Of a stretch of DNA of 64,000 bases, positions 50,941-59,038 are shown piece by piece. The DNA is from JAGIBJ01 sp032119795. GTDB lineage: Bacteria > Actinomycetota > Thermoleophilia > Solirubrobacterales > Solirubrobacteraceae. Each line of letters starts with the position of its first letter. Position 1 is the stretch's first letter. The position numbers and the translations under genes are program-made. Location: the NCBI GenBank assembly GCA_032119795.1, contig JAUMFO010000003.1, positions 124,001 through 188,000 on the forward strand. Direction: 5' to 3'. The notes beneath the pieces are model-generated. The model did not search any database and was not told where the DNA came from. It saw only the letters and a program-made list of their open reading frames with translations.

Positions 50941-50956
50941 CGTTTCACGTGAAACG
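50941..50956. promoter_or_regulatory. parS: parS site 4
   Basis: CGTTTCACGTGAAACG, identical to site 3, ending 45 bases before the parA start codon and close enough for ParB to affect parA transcription. Confidence 0.93.
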
Positions 50957-51001
50957 CGCGCCGGCGACGCGAAGGGCGCTCAGCATCTCTACGCTCACCC
51001 G

Positions 51002-51754
51002 GTGGCGATCTACGCGCTGGCGAATCAGAAGGGCGGGGTCGGTAAGACGACCACCGCGGTAAGTCTCGCGGCCTGTTTGGCGGAGGCGGGGGCGACGGCG
51101 ATCATCGTCGACGCTGACCCCCAGGCCAATGCGACGGTGGCGCTCGGGCTCCCCAAAGACGAGAAGCCGTCGCTGTATGACGTGCTCGCTGGCATGCCCG
51201 CGGTCGACGCACTCCGCGACACCGCCATCCCGGGGCTCCGTGTCCTGCCCGCCCACGCCGACCTCGCCGCAGCAAACGTCGAACTGCCGCGCACCGCCGG
51301 CTCAGACCACCTCCTCCGCGACGCGCTCGCACCGCTCCGCGATGAGGCCCAGTTCGTGTTCCTGGATTGCCCGCCGTCGATCGGCCCGCTCACGCTCAAC
51401 GCACTCGGCGCCGCTGATCGCGTCCTCGTGCCGGTTCAGGCCGAGTACTTCGCCCTGGAGGGGCTCGGCTCGCTCCTGGAGACCTTGGCGCTGGTGCAGA
51501 AGAACTTGAACCCGAACCTCTCGATCGAGGGTCTGATCATCACGATGTTCGACCCGCGCACGCGCCTCTCGCATGACGTCGAGGCTGAGGTCCGCAAGCA
51601 CTTCCCGTCGCTCGTCTTTGAGACCGTCATCCCGCGCAACGTGCGCGTGAGTGAGGCGCCGAGCTACGGCTTGCCGATCACCCACTACGACGCCCGGTCC
51701 AGTGGATCCGAGGCCTACTTCGCGCTCGCCGAGGAGCTCGCTGCCCGTGCCTGA
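51002..51754 (+). CDS. parA: Chromosome partitioning ATPase ParA (Soj)
   Basis: Walker-type ATPase that moves ParB-parS complexes. 250 residues from GTG 51002 (MAIYALANQKGGVGKTTTAV), matching Soj-type length; the open frame upstream is the parS region. Deviant Walker A KGGVGKTT, second motif DADPQANAT, Walker B VFLDCPPS and the end SYGLPITHYDARSSGSEAY. TACGCT ends six bases before GTG, so the message may be leaderless. parB starts eight bases inside its end. Confidence 0.97.
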   Translation: MAIYALANQKGGVGKTTTAVSLAACLAEAGATAIIVDADPQANATVALGLPKDEKPSLYDVLAGMPAVDALRDTAIPGLRVLPAHADLAAANVELPRTAGSDHLLRDALAPLRDEAQFVFLDCPPSIGPLTLNALGAADRVLVPVQAEYFALEGLGSLLETLALVQKNLNPNLSIEGLIITMFDPRTRLSHDVEAEVRKHFPSLVFETVIPRNVRVSEAPSYGLPITHYDARSSGSEAYFALAEELAARA

Positions 51755-52736
51755 ATCAAGCAAGCCCAAGCGCGCCGCCGGTGCGTCCTCCGGTCGCGGC
51801 GGCCTCGGCGGCGGCCCGGTTGCCGCACCGAAGTCGGCCGGCAAGGCGGGGAAGTCCCGCGGGATCGGCCGTGGCCTCGAGGCGATTCTCGCCGCGTCTC
51901 CCGCGCCTGGTGGAGGCGCCGCGCCGGCCGGGATCGCCGAGCTGCGCGACCTTCCCGTCGACCAGATCTCACCGAACCCGGACCAGCCCCGGCGCCGCTT
52001 CGACCCCGACGAGCTCCAGAGCCTCGCGGACTCGATTGCCGAGCAGGGCGTCCTGCAGCCCGTGCTCGTCCGCCCACGGCCTGGCGGCCGGTACGAGATC
52101 GTTGCCGGCGAGCGCCGCTGGCGTGCCGCGCAGCTCGCGCAGCTCTCCACGCTCCCCGCGATCGTTCGGGAGCGGACCGACGCCGAGACGCTCGAGGCAG
52201 CGCTCGTGGAGAACATGGCCCGCGCCGATCTCACTCCCATCGAGGAAGCTCGCGCCTGCGCCGGCCTCGTCGAGGAACTCGGCCTCTCCCGGGAAGAGGT
52301 CGCGCGCCGCGTAGGCCGCAGTCGCTCGGCCGTCTCCAACCTGATCCGCTTGCTGGACCTTCCCGACGACGTCGTCGACCTGCTGGAGGACCGCACCCTC
52401 ACCGAAGGTCATGGCCGCGCGTTGCTCCTGGCTCCGGAGCAGGACGACCGCCGTCGCCTCGGCCTGGAAGCGGCCGATCAGGGCTGGTCGGTTCGCGAGG
52501 TCGAGCGCCGCGCCCGTCCCGCGGACGCCCCGCGTGAGACCGCCAAGGTCACGCCGCCAGCACCGGCCCCGCGCCCCTCAGCCGATCACGTCGAGGCCGC
52601 CGAGCAGCTCAGCGACGACCTCTCGGTGCAGCTTGGCCTCGATGTGCGCGTGAAGCCGCACAAGAAGGGCTTTCGCGTGGAGCTGGACCTGGATGATCTG
52701 GCGTCCGCGAACCGGCTTCGCGACCGCCTGACGTAG
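51747..52736 (+). CDS. parB: Chromosome partitioning protein ParB (Spo0J)
   Basis: 329 residues from GTG 51747, overlapping parA. N-terminal Ser/Gly/Lys-rich tail, KSRGIGRGLEAIL, the CTPase/ParB-N domain with DQISPNPDQPRRRFD and the CTP-binding box GERRWRAAQLA, a helix-turn-helix (SREEVARRVGRSRSAVSNLIRLL) that reads parS, and a C-terminal dimer domain. It spreads as a CTP clamp from the four parS sites lying 0.8-2.7 kb away. Confidence 0.97.
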   Translation: MPESSKPKRAAGASSGRGGLGGGPVAAPKSAGKAGKSRGIGRGLEAILAASPAPGGGAAPAGIAELRDLPVDQISPNPDQPRRRFDPDELQSLADSIAEQGVLQPVLVRPRPGGRYEIVAGERRWRAAQLAQLSTLPAIVRERTDAETLEAALVENMARADLTPIEEARACAGLVEELGLSREEVARRVGRSRSAVSNLIRLLDLPDDVVDLLEDRTLTEGHGRALLLAPEQDDRRRLGLEAADQGWSVREVERRARPADAPRETAKVTPPAPAPRPSADHVEAAEQLSDDLSVQLGLDVRVKPHKKGFRVELDLDDLASANRLRDRLT

Positions 52737-52860
52737 TGACCCTGTCGCGCCCGGCATTCCCAGCGTGGGTGGCGACTTGCGGCTCGTAGCTCGGCACGCC
52801 GCAATCGCTTCAGAACCGCTACCATTCTGCTCCCGCGTCACCGCGAGACGGTGCGCGCCG

Positions 52861-52934
<74 letters not shown>

Positions 52935-52937
52935 CTT

Positions 52938-52962
52938 GAAGGCCTCGCAGCGCGAGGCCTTC
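52938..52962 (+). terminator. Terminator after tRNA-Ile
   Basis: GAAGGCCTCGC (52938-52948) pairs over 11 bp with GCGAGGCCTTC (52952-52962) around AGC, followed by GTCGTTCT. Because it precedes the convergent gene at 52969 it can serve both. Confidence 0.85.
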
Positions 52963-52968
52963 GTCGTT

Positions 52969-53391
52969 CTAGGAGCGGCTTGCGCGGCGGATGCGCTGCG
53001 GCGAAGACCCAGGAACGCGCTCAACTTCGCAGCGGGCCTCGAGGTCGATCTTCGTGAAGTTCACGAAGTTGCGCAGCCGGCCGCCGGGAAACAGTTCGTG
53101 GGTCGCGTAGCGATCCTGGGCGCGCGCGATGACGTCTGGCAGGGCCACCGTGCCGTTCTCATCGGCGAGTTCGTCGATGGTGTCGAGAATGTGCGCTCGC
53201 AGCAGCTCGTAGCGGGGGAGGTCGAGCGTCCAGCCGTCGAGCCCGCCGGGCTTCGACGCGTTGAGCATCTGCACGCGGCCGCGCCCGCGGGTCGCGGCGT
53301 CGGCGCGCAGGGCGGACTCGGGGACCGGCCCGGCGTGCGCGTCTTGCTCGCCCTCGAGCGGGCGCTGGGCAGTCTGGGTAGTGCTGTTCAT
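52969..53391 (-). CDS. Unknown protein with winged-helix-like C-terminus (DUF6958-like)
   Basis: 140 residues. ATG 53391 has a good GGAGGG six bases upstream. The N-terminal 40 residues are low-complexity; the rest reads as helices and a wing: LDLPRYELLRAHILDTIDELADENGTVALPDVIARAQ, then ELFPGGRLRNFVNFTKIDLEARCEVERVPGSSPQRIRRA. The LFPGG...KIDLEA...ERVPG pattern resembles DUF6958 proteins as I remember them; the role of these is unknown. Convergent with tRNA-Ile. Confidence 0.65.
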   Translation of the reverse strand: MNSTTQTAQRPLEGEQDAHAGPVPESALRADAATRGRGRVQMLNASKPGGLDGWTLDLPRYELLRAHILDTIDELADENGTVALPDVIARAQDRYATHELFPGGRLRNFVNFTKIDLEARCEVERVPGSSPQRIRRASRS

Positions 53392-53727
53392 CGTCCCTCC
53401 GGAGGCGTCTTGGTGGCGTGGCACTTAGCGGGCCTACGCGCCAAACGGCGCGATTGGATCAGCGTCGTACCCAGTCGGATGCGCCGAGATCCCCGAGGCA
53501 GGTCGAGCATAACCGGAGTGGATAGATCCGTTTTCGGTCAAAAAATCGTTCGAAATCGGCCAAATCGCGTCTGAGGCCCGTAAACGCCCCTCTCGCCGCA
53601 TGGAGGGGTCCAGCAAGGTGGTTGATCCTCCAAATCCGCTCCACAGGCCCAACCACTCGGCTTCTGTGGGTCAGGGATGGAGAAGACCCGGCGCTTGCCG
53701 CCGGGGCAGGGCGTACCGTGGAGAGGC
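53392..53727. other. Divergent gap with an AT-rich patch
   Basis: No gene. Contains an AT-rich stretch (53527-53566, with a run of six A) unusual for this genome, and on the minus strand a TTGACC and a TTATGCT that are too far apart for a normal promoter. A -10-like TACCGT (53714-53719) ends eight bases before the next start. Confidence 0.4.
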
Positions 53728-53916
53728 ATGCGATCCAACTCCCCGGATGAGCACCTGGACCGGCTGGCCAGCTTGGATCAGGAACTCGACGACCTCTACG
53801 GTCACCTCGGGCTACCGAAGCCCAAGTTCGGTGAGCTGAGCGTGCGTCGCCTCAAAGGTGGCGACTCTCCGGAGTCCAGCCGCCGTACCCCGCACCGCTC
53901 CCTCCGGAAGGCCTAA
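53728..53916 (+). CDS. Small basic/acidic protein, 62 residues, unknown
   Basis: From ATG 53728 with GGAGAGG just upstream. The first half is an amphipathic, acidic helix (SPDEHLDRLASLDQELDDLYGHLGL), the second half basic (KPKFGELSVRRLKGGDSPESSRRTPHRSLRKA). No family recognised. Third positions look native. Could be a small adaptor protein; its position between two divergent regions suggests a separate transcript. Confidence 0.5.
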   Translation: MRSNSPDEHLDRLASLDQELDDLYGHLGLPKPKFGELSVRRLKGGDSPESSRRTPHRSLRKA

Positions 53917-54275
53917 GCGCGTGAAGCCCAGCACCATCCCGATCACGGAGGGCGCTGCGGCTTGAAGCGACGCGCCCCCGCCCCGACCCGTCACTGGCCA
54001 GTGAGGCGCCGCGCGGTTCAGCGGGCCTGCGCGCCGCGAAAACCGGTGTGGGAGCGTGAACTCTCTGGTCGGTACGCGTTGCCACAGGCGAGGGGTTGGC
54101 GGGGGCCGCATCAGGCCGCCTGCGAACGGCCGCCGCGCCCCTAAGGGTCCGTCGGCGGCCGACGCCGTCGCCACGGGACCGTCGCTCGTAGCGCAACGTG
54201 GTTGACTGCAGGGGTGGCGACCAGATCCCGTGTCCGGCGCTGCAGCCCGTGTCCTGTCGGCGATCGGCCGCTCGC
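53917..54275. other. Gap before the PHP gene
   Basis: 359 bases. A perfect 14-bp palindrome TCACTGGCCAGTGA (53991-54004) is the only clear element. An Arg/Pro-rich open frame from TTG 53962 to 54144 and a 14-codon frame (MKPSTIPITEGAAA) near 53920 are unsupported. Confidence 0.4.
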
Positions 54276-55169
54276 GTGAGTCGCTTCGTCGGCAAGGACG
54301 GCCGCCCGACGTTCGACCTGCAGTCGCATTCGGTCTGGTCCGACGGCGCGCTTGACGCCGCTGACGTCGTTGAGGCCGCGGCCAAGGCCGGCGTGGAGCT
54401 GCTCGCGCTCAGCGACCATGATGCGATCGACGGCACCGCCGAGGCGCTCGACGCTGGCGCGGCTTTCGGCGTGAAGGTCGTCCCGGCGGTCGAGGTGTCG
54501 AGCATCGATCCGGAGGGCGACGACCTCCACATCCTGGGCTACGGCGTCGACTACCGCCAGCCCGAGCTGCTGGCTGCGCTCAAGGACTTCCGCGCCGACC
54601 GCGAGGCACGTGCCGATCGCATGGCCGCTGCGCTTCGCGAGCTGGGGTGGACGGTCAACGACGGGCCGCTCGCCAAGCGCCGAGAGGCTGGTCTCCCGAT
54701 TGGGCGCCCGCATCTGGCGGCGACGGTGTTCGAGGATCCCGCCAACCAGGCACGCCTGGCCGACGAGGGCCTGACGGGCAGTCCAAGCGACCTGCTCGTC
54801 GCCTATTTGATCGAGGGCAAGCCGGCGTTCCGCACGCGCACGCATCCGACGGTCCCGCAGGCGATCGACCTCATCCACGCGGCCGGCGGCGTGGCCGTCT
54901 GGGCGCACCCGTTCTGGGATGTCCAGCCGCCGGAGACGGTCGGCGCTACGGTGCGGCGATTCCAGAGCTACGGACTCGACGGCGTCGAGGCGTTTTACAT
55001 CGAGCACGACGAGACGCAGACGCTCTTCCTGGCCGACCTCTGCGAGGAGCTCGGGCTCCTCACGACCGGCTCGGCCGACTTCCACGGACCGGGGCACAAG
55101 CACTTCTCGCGGTTCAGGGCGTTTGAGCTGCACGGGCGCGAGCCGCGGCTGGGGCCGATCGGGGAGTAG
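54276..55169 (+). CDS. PHP-domain metal-dependent phosphoesterase
   Basis: 297 residues from GTG 54276. Polymerase-and-histidinol-phosphatase fold with DLQSHSVWSDG at the N-terminus, LALSDHDAIDG, PAVEVSS, VAVWAHPFW and the end GSADFHGPGHKH, which supply the trinuclear metal site. The first motif is DLQSHS rather than DLHxHS, as I recall from actinobacterial homologues. Family members act on RNA 5' ends or nucleotide phosphates (TrpH/RNase AM type). A 9-bp-stem terminator follows at 55190-55212. Confidence 0.88.
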   Translation: MSRFVGKDGRPTFDLQSHSVWSDGALDAADVVEAAAKAGVELLALSDHDAIDGTAEALDAGAAFGVKVVPAVEVSSIDPEGDDLHILGYGVDYRQPELLAALKDFRADREARADRMAAALRELGWTVNDGPLAKRREAGLPIGRPHLAATVFEDPANQARLADEGLTGSPSDLLVAYLIEGKPAFRTRTHPTVPQAIDLIHAAGGVAVWAHPFWDVQPPETVGATVRRFQSYGLDGVEAFYIEHDETQTLFLADLCEELGLLTTGSADFHGPGHKHFSRFRAFELHGREPRLGPIGE

Positions 55170-55189
55170 AGGACCCCGCGCAACCGTTT

Positions 55190-55212
55190 GCTCGTGACAT
55201 CTGGTCACGAGC
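55190..55212 (+). terminator. Terminator after the PHP gene
   Basis: GCTCGTGAC (55190-55198) pairs perfectly with GTCACGAGC (55204-55212) around ATCTG. No U tract. Confidence 0.65.
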
Positions 55213-55363
55213 GTCCGCGCGCCAGCGCGATTGCGCTGCAAAATCCCCAAAACCGCCCCAAATCAGCCAAATCGGGGCCTTGTCCGGCGGGAGCCGTGCA
55301 CGCCGCCCGATGTTGTCCATGAGGACACAAGCGGCGCGTTGAGCAGGGAATAGGCTGGCCCGC

Positions 55364-56305
55364 ATGCAGCTCGGATTGATCGGCCTCGGCAAGATGGGTG
55401 GCAACATGGCCCGCCGCCTTCGGCAGGAAGGCGACATCGACGTGATTGCCTACGACCGCGACGCGGCAGCGGTCGCCGCGCTGGATGAGGTTGGCGTCCG
55501 CGGCGCCGACTCGCTCGAGGCGCTCGTCGCTGGACTCGAGGCTCCGCGCTACGTGTGGGTGATGGTCCCCGCGGGCGCGCCGACCACCGACACCGTCAAC
55601 GCCCTCGGCGAGCTGCTCTCCGAGGGCGACGTGATCATCGACGGCGGCAACTCCCGCTGGACCGACGACGAGATCCGCAAGGAATCGCTCTCCGCCAAGG
55701 GCATCGGCTACATGGACGTCGGCACCTCCGGCGGCGTCTGGGGACTACAGAACGGCTACTGCATGATGGTCGGCGGCGAAGACGCCGACGTCGCCGGACT
55801 GACGCCCGTCCTCAACGCCCTCGCGCCGGTCGTCACCGACGAGGACGACAAAGCCAAGATCGGCGAGTACGGCTGGGAGCACGTCGGCCCGACCGGCTCC
55901 GGTCACTTCGTGAAGATGGTCCACAACGGCATCGAGTACGGCCTGATGCAGGCCTACGCCGAGGGCTACGCGCTCCTCGGGGCCAATAACCCCGATCTCG
56001 ACCTGGAGAAGGTCGCCCGGCTCTGGCAGCAGGGCTCCGTCGTGCGGTCCTGGCTCAACGAGCTGGCCGGCCTCGCCTTCGCGGCTGAGGGCTCGGGCGT
56101 CGACGCGCTGGAGCCGGTCGTCAACGACTCCGGCGAAGGGCGCTGGACGATCGAAGCCTCGATCGACCTCGGCATCCCGACCCCAGTGATGACGCTGGCG
56201 CTCCAGGAGCGGTTCGTGTCTCGCGGCAACGCCGACCACACCAACCGGATCCTCTCCGCGCTGCGAAACCAGTTCGGTGGCCACGAAGCCAAGCGCAAAG
56301 GCTAG
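55364..56305 (+). CDS. gnd: 6-phosphogluconate dehydrogenase, short GndA type
   Basis: Oxidative decarboxylation of 6-phosphogluconate to ribulose 5-phosphate. 313 residues, the short form, against about 470 in E. coli Gnd. NAD(P) motif GLIGLGKMGGNMARRL, substrate loop DGGNSRWTDD, VGTSGGVWGLQNGYCMMVGG and catalytic KMVHNGIEYG. A -10-like TAGGCT ends seven bases before ATG, indicating a leaderless transcript for the whole gnd-zwf-opcA run. zwf begins 15 bases later. Confidence 0.96.
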   Translation: MQLGLIGLGKMGGNMARRLRQEGDIDVIAYDRDAAAVAALDEVGVRGADSLEALVAGLEAPRYVWVMVPAGAPTTDTVNALGELLSEGDVIIDGGNSRWTDDEIRKESLSAKGIGYMDVGTSGGVWGLQNGYCMMVGGEDADVAGLTPVLNALAPVVTDEDDKAKIGEYGWEHVGPTGSGHFVKMVHNGIEYGLMQAYAEGYALLGANNPDLDLEKVARLWQQGSVVRSWLNELAGLAFAAEGSGVDALEPVVNDSGEGRWTIEASIDLGIPTPVMTLALQERFVSRGNADHTNRILSALRNQFGGHEAKRKG

Positions 56306-56320
56306 GCGAGACCAAGACCG

Positions 56321-57853
56321 ATGACGTCCTCCACCCACGGCCACTCGGCCGACGAGAACCCCCTCGCCGAAGGCATCGGGCTCCTCCCGCCCGAGCCGAG
56401 CATCCTGATCGTCTTCGGCGCCGGCGGCGACCTGGCGATGCGCAAGCTGCTCCCGGCGATCGGCAACCTCGGCATGGACGGCACCCTGCCGGATCGCTTC
56501 TCGCTCGTCGGCGTCTCCCGCGAGACGATGTCCGACGACGAGTTCCGCGACCACGTGCGTCAGTCGCTCACGCGGTTCTCCCGCCGCGGGATGGACCCGG
56601 ACGTCCTCGAGCGCCTGATCGAACGCACCCGCTACGTCGGCGGCGACGCGACGACCGTCGGCACGATGCACCGCCTCGGCGGCGTCCTCGACGAGCTGGC
56701 CGAAGGGCAGCAGATGGACCGCCTCTACTACCTCTCGATGGCGCCGCGGTTCTTCGCGCCCGTCATCGAGACGCTCGGCGAGGCGCGCCTGATCAATCGC
56801 AACGACCCCACCAGCCGGGTGATCATCGAGAAGCCGTTCGGCACGAACTACGCCGAAGCCGACGAGCTCAACACTCGCCTCCTGAGCGTCCTCGACGAGT
56901 CCCAGATCTACCGGATCGACCACTACCTCGGCAAGGAGACCGTCCAGAACATCCTGGCGCTGCGCTTCGCCAACCACGTGCTCGAACCGATCTGGAACCG
57001 CGAACACATCCAGTCCGTCCAGATCACGGCCGCCGAGGACGGCGGCATCGGCTCCCGCGCCTCCTACTACGACTCGGCCGGCTCGCTGCGCGACCTGATC
57101 CAAAACCACCTCCTGCAGCTCCTCACGCTCGTCGCGATGGAGCCGCCGGCCAAGTTCTCCGCCGACGACATCCGCGCGGAGAAAGCGAAGGTGCTGCGGG
57201 CCGTCACCATGCCGCCGGAGGACGAGATCTACAAGATGGCCGTCCGCGGGCAGTACGGCGCCGGGCAGATCGCCGGCGAACCCGTCCGCGCGTACCGCGA
57301 AGAGGAAGACGTCGCCGACGCCTCCCGCACCGACTCGTTCGCCGCGCTGCGCCTCGACGTGAACACGTGGCGGTGGGCGGGCGTCCCGTTCTACATCCGC
57401 ACGGGCAAGCGCATGCCGCGCAAGCTCACCGAGATCGCGATCAAGCTGCGGCCCGTGCCGCTGGCGGCAATCGAGGGCGTCCGCGGGGCCGACACCAATG
57501 AACTCGTCCTCACGATCCAGCCCGACGAGCGCGTGACGCTGCGACTCCTCGCCAAGGTCCCTGGGCCGGGCATGAACCTGCGCCCCGTGACGATGGACTT
57601 CTCCTACGGCGCCGCGTTTCTGTCGCAGTCGCCGGAGGCCTACGAGCGACTCATCACCGACGCCATGCGTGGCGATCCGACGCTCTTCACCCGCGACGAC
57701 GAGACGATGGCCCAGTGGACCATCATCGACCCGATCCTGCAGTACTGGGCCCGGGAAGACGTCGCCCCGCCGGAGACGTACCCGTCGGGCTCGCAGGGGC
57801 CTGAGGCGCAGCACTCGATCCTGAGGCCCGGCGACTCCTGGCGGGCGATCTAA
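56321..57853 (+). CDS. zwf: Glucose-6-phosphate 1-dehydrogenase
   Basis: First enzyme of the oxidative pentose phosphate pathway; makes NADPH. 510 residues with coenzyme motif FGAGGDLAMRKLLPAI, the active-site RIDHYLGKETVQN, and MQNHLLQLLTLVAM-type and FYIRTGKRMP segments. Gly-Ala-Gly replaces the usual GASGDL. Fits the actinobacterial gnd-zwf-opcA-pgl order, which supplies all steps from glucose 6-phosphate to ribulose 5-phosphate. Confidence 0.97.
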   Translation: MTSSTHGHSADENPLAEGIGLLPPEPSILIVFGAGGDLAMRKLLPAIGNLGMDGTLPDRFSLVGVSRETMSDDEFRDHVRQSLTRFSRRGMDPDVLERLIERTRYVGGDATTVGTMHRLGGVLDELAEGQQMDRLYYLSMAPRFFAPVIETLGEARLINRNDPTSRVIIEKPFGTNYAEADELNTRLLSVLDESQIYRIDHYLGKETVQNILALRFANHVLEPIWNREHIQSVQITAAEDGGIGSRASYYDSAGSLRDLIQNHLLQLLTLVAMEPPAKFSADDIRAEKAKVLRAVTMPPEDEIYKMAVRGQYGAGQIAGEPVRAYREEEDVADASRTDSFAALRLDVNTWRWAGVPFYIRTGKRMPRKLTEIAIKLRPVPLAAIEGVRGADTNELVLTIQPDERVTLRLLAKVPGPGMNLRPVTMDFSYGAAFLSQSPEAYERLITDAMRGDPTLFTRDDETMAQWTIIDPILQYWAREDVAPPETYPSGSQGPEAQHSILRPGDSWRAI

Positions 57854-57866
57854 GGATGGAGATCTG

Positions 57867-58985
57867 ATGAGCTCCCCCGAAGACGCTGTCCCCGCGCCGG
57901 AGCCGATCCCCGCCTCCCGCCGGATCGACGCCCGCTGGGAATCCGACGACACCGAGCCGTCGAAGATCGCCGATGAGTTGCGGCGGCTGGAGACGACCCG
58001 CATGCCGGACGGCTCCAGCGTCGCGCCCGCCCGCGCGCTGACGTTCATCGTGCTCGTCGAGCCCGAACACGACGACGAGGTGCGCAAACAGCTCAAGGCG
58101 CTCGGCACGCAGCGCGCCTCGCGGACGATCGTGATCCGGCGCTTCCCGGACCGCACCACGCTCGGTGGCAAAGCGGCCGTGATCCAGGACGACGCGATCG
58201 GCAACGGCCTGCGCGAGACGATCGTCCTCGACGTCGGCCCCGAGGACGAACTCGACCTCGACGGCATCCTGGATCCGCTCGTGATCACCGACGTGCCGAG
58301 CGTCGCCTGGGTGCCGCAGGGCGATCCGCGCCTGCTGATGCTGCTGCGGCAGATCGTGCAGACCGTGATCATCGACGGCGACGCCGCCGCGTCCGTCCGA
58401 GAAGCCCTCGACGACTCGCGCGCCCTGCGCGAGGTCGGGATGCGCGCGATCGACATGGCGTGGCTGCGATCGTCGGCATGGCGCGTGCGGCTCGCGTCGC
58501 TGGCGCAGTCCCCGGAGTTTCGGGCCCAGCTCAAGCAGATCGCCACCGTCGACATCGAGACGCGCCCGGACTCGCGCGTCTGCGGCGCCCTGCTCGCCGG
58601 CTGGCTCTCCCACCGCCTCGGGTGGTCGCCCGGCCCGCCGTTGCTCGACGCCTCCCGGCTGCGCGTGGTCGCTCAGCTCAGCGACGTCGACCAGCCGCTG
58701 CCCGGCCTGGCGGGTATCACGCTCACCTTCCGCGACGGCTCCGCTCGGCGGCTCTCGCGCGGCCCAGGTGGACTGAAGATCACCGACACCGACGCCGAAG
58801 GCGGGGTCGTCGAGCGCACGGTCCTGGGCGCCTCCCGCGGCGGCAGCGGCCTGCTGCCCAGCGCGATGCGCCAGGTGCTGCTCCCCGACGAACTCGACGA
58901 GGACGTCCTCACCGCGACAGCGGGCCTCGACCGAGCGCGCGTGCTCAAGCAGTTCGTCGCCAATGCCGGGCCGACGTTCCTGTGA
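57867..58985 (+). CDS. opcA: Glucose-6-phosphate dehydrogenase assembly protein OpcA
   Basis: 372 residues; family known from cyanobacteria and actinobacteria, where it is needed for active G6PDH. Visible pattern: PARALTFIVLVEPE, an alpha/beta N-terminal half, PSVAWVPQGDPRLL, and a C-terminal half with RAIDMAWLRSSAWRVRLASL and CGALLAGWLSHRLGW. Starts 13 bases after zwf with GGATGGAGATC upstream as ribosome binding site. Confidence 0.92.
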   Translation: MSSPEDAVPAPEPIPASRRIDARWESDDTEPSKIADELRRLETTRMPDGSSVAPARALTFIVLVEPEHDDEVRKQLKALGTQRASRTIVIRRFPDRTTLGGKAAVIQDDAIGNGLRETIVLDVGPEDELDLDGILDPLVITDVPSVAWVPQGDPRLLMLLRQIVQTVIIDGDAAASVREALDDSRALREVGMRAIDMAWLRSSAWRVRLASLAQSPEFRAQLKQIATVDIETRPDSRVCGALLAGWLSHRLGWSPGPPLLDASRLRVVAQLSDVDQPLPGLAGITLTFRDGSARRLSRGPGGLKITDTDAEGGVVERTVLGASRGGSGLLPSAMRQVLLPDELDEDVLTATAGLDRARVLKQFVANAGPTFL

Positions 58986-59013
58986 GCGGCGCGGCGACGC
59001 TTCCGCGGCGGGG

Positions 59014-59038
59014 TAGGCTCGCGAGGATGCGCGGATGA
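59014..59038 (+). promoter_or_regulatory. Leaderless-type promoter and three-codon reading frame before pgl
   Basis: TAGGCT (59014-59019) is identical to the gnd element. Seven bases later ATG 59027 opens a frame of only three codons (ATG CGC GGA TGA) whose stop overlaps the pgl start as ATGA at 59035-59038. This could be a coupling device for pgl translation. Confidence 0.4.

Noticed and set aside
50753..51001. Longer ParA start
   Set aside because: Would translate two parS sites and give an 83-residue extension not found in the Soj family.
53962..54144. 60-codon Arg/Pro-rich frame before the PHP gene
   Set aside because: TTG start, no ribosome binding site, composition as expected of random GC-rich sequence.
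55745..58555. 936-codon open frame on the minus strand
   Set aside because: It is antisense to gnd, zwf and opcA, which are certain; high GC leaves the opposite strand open.
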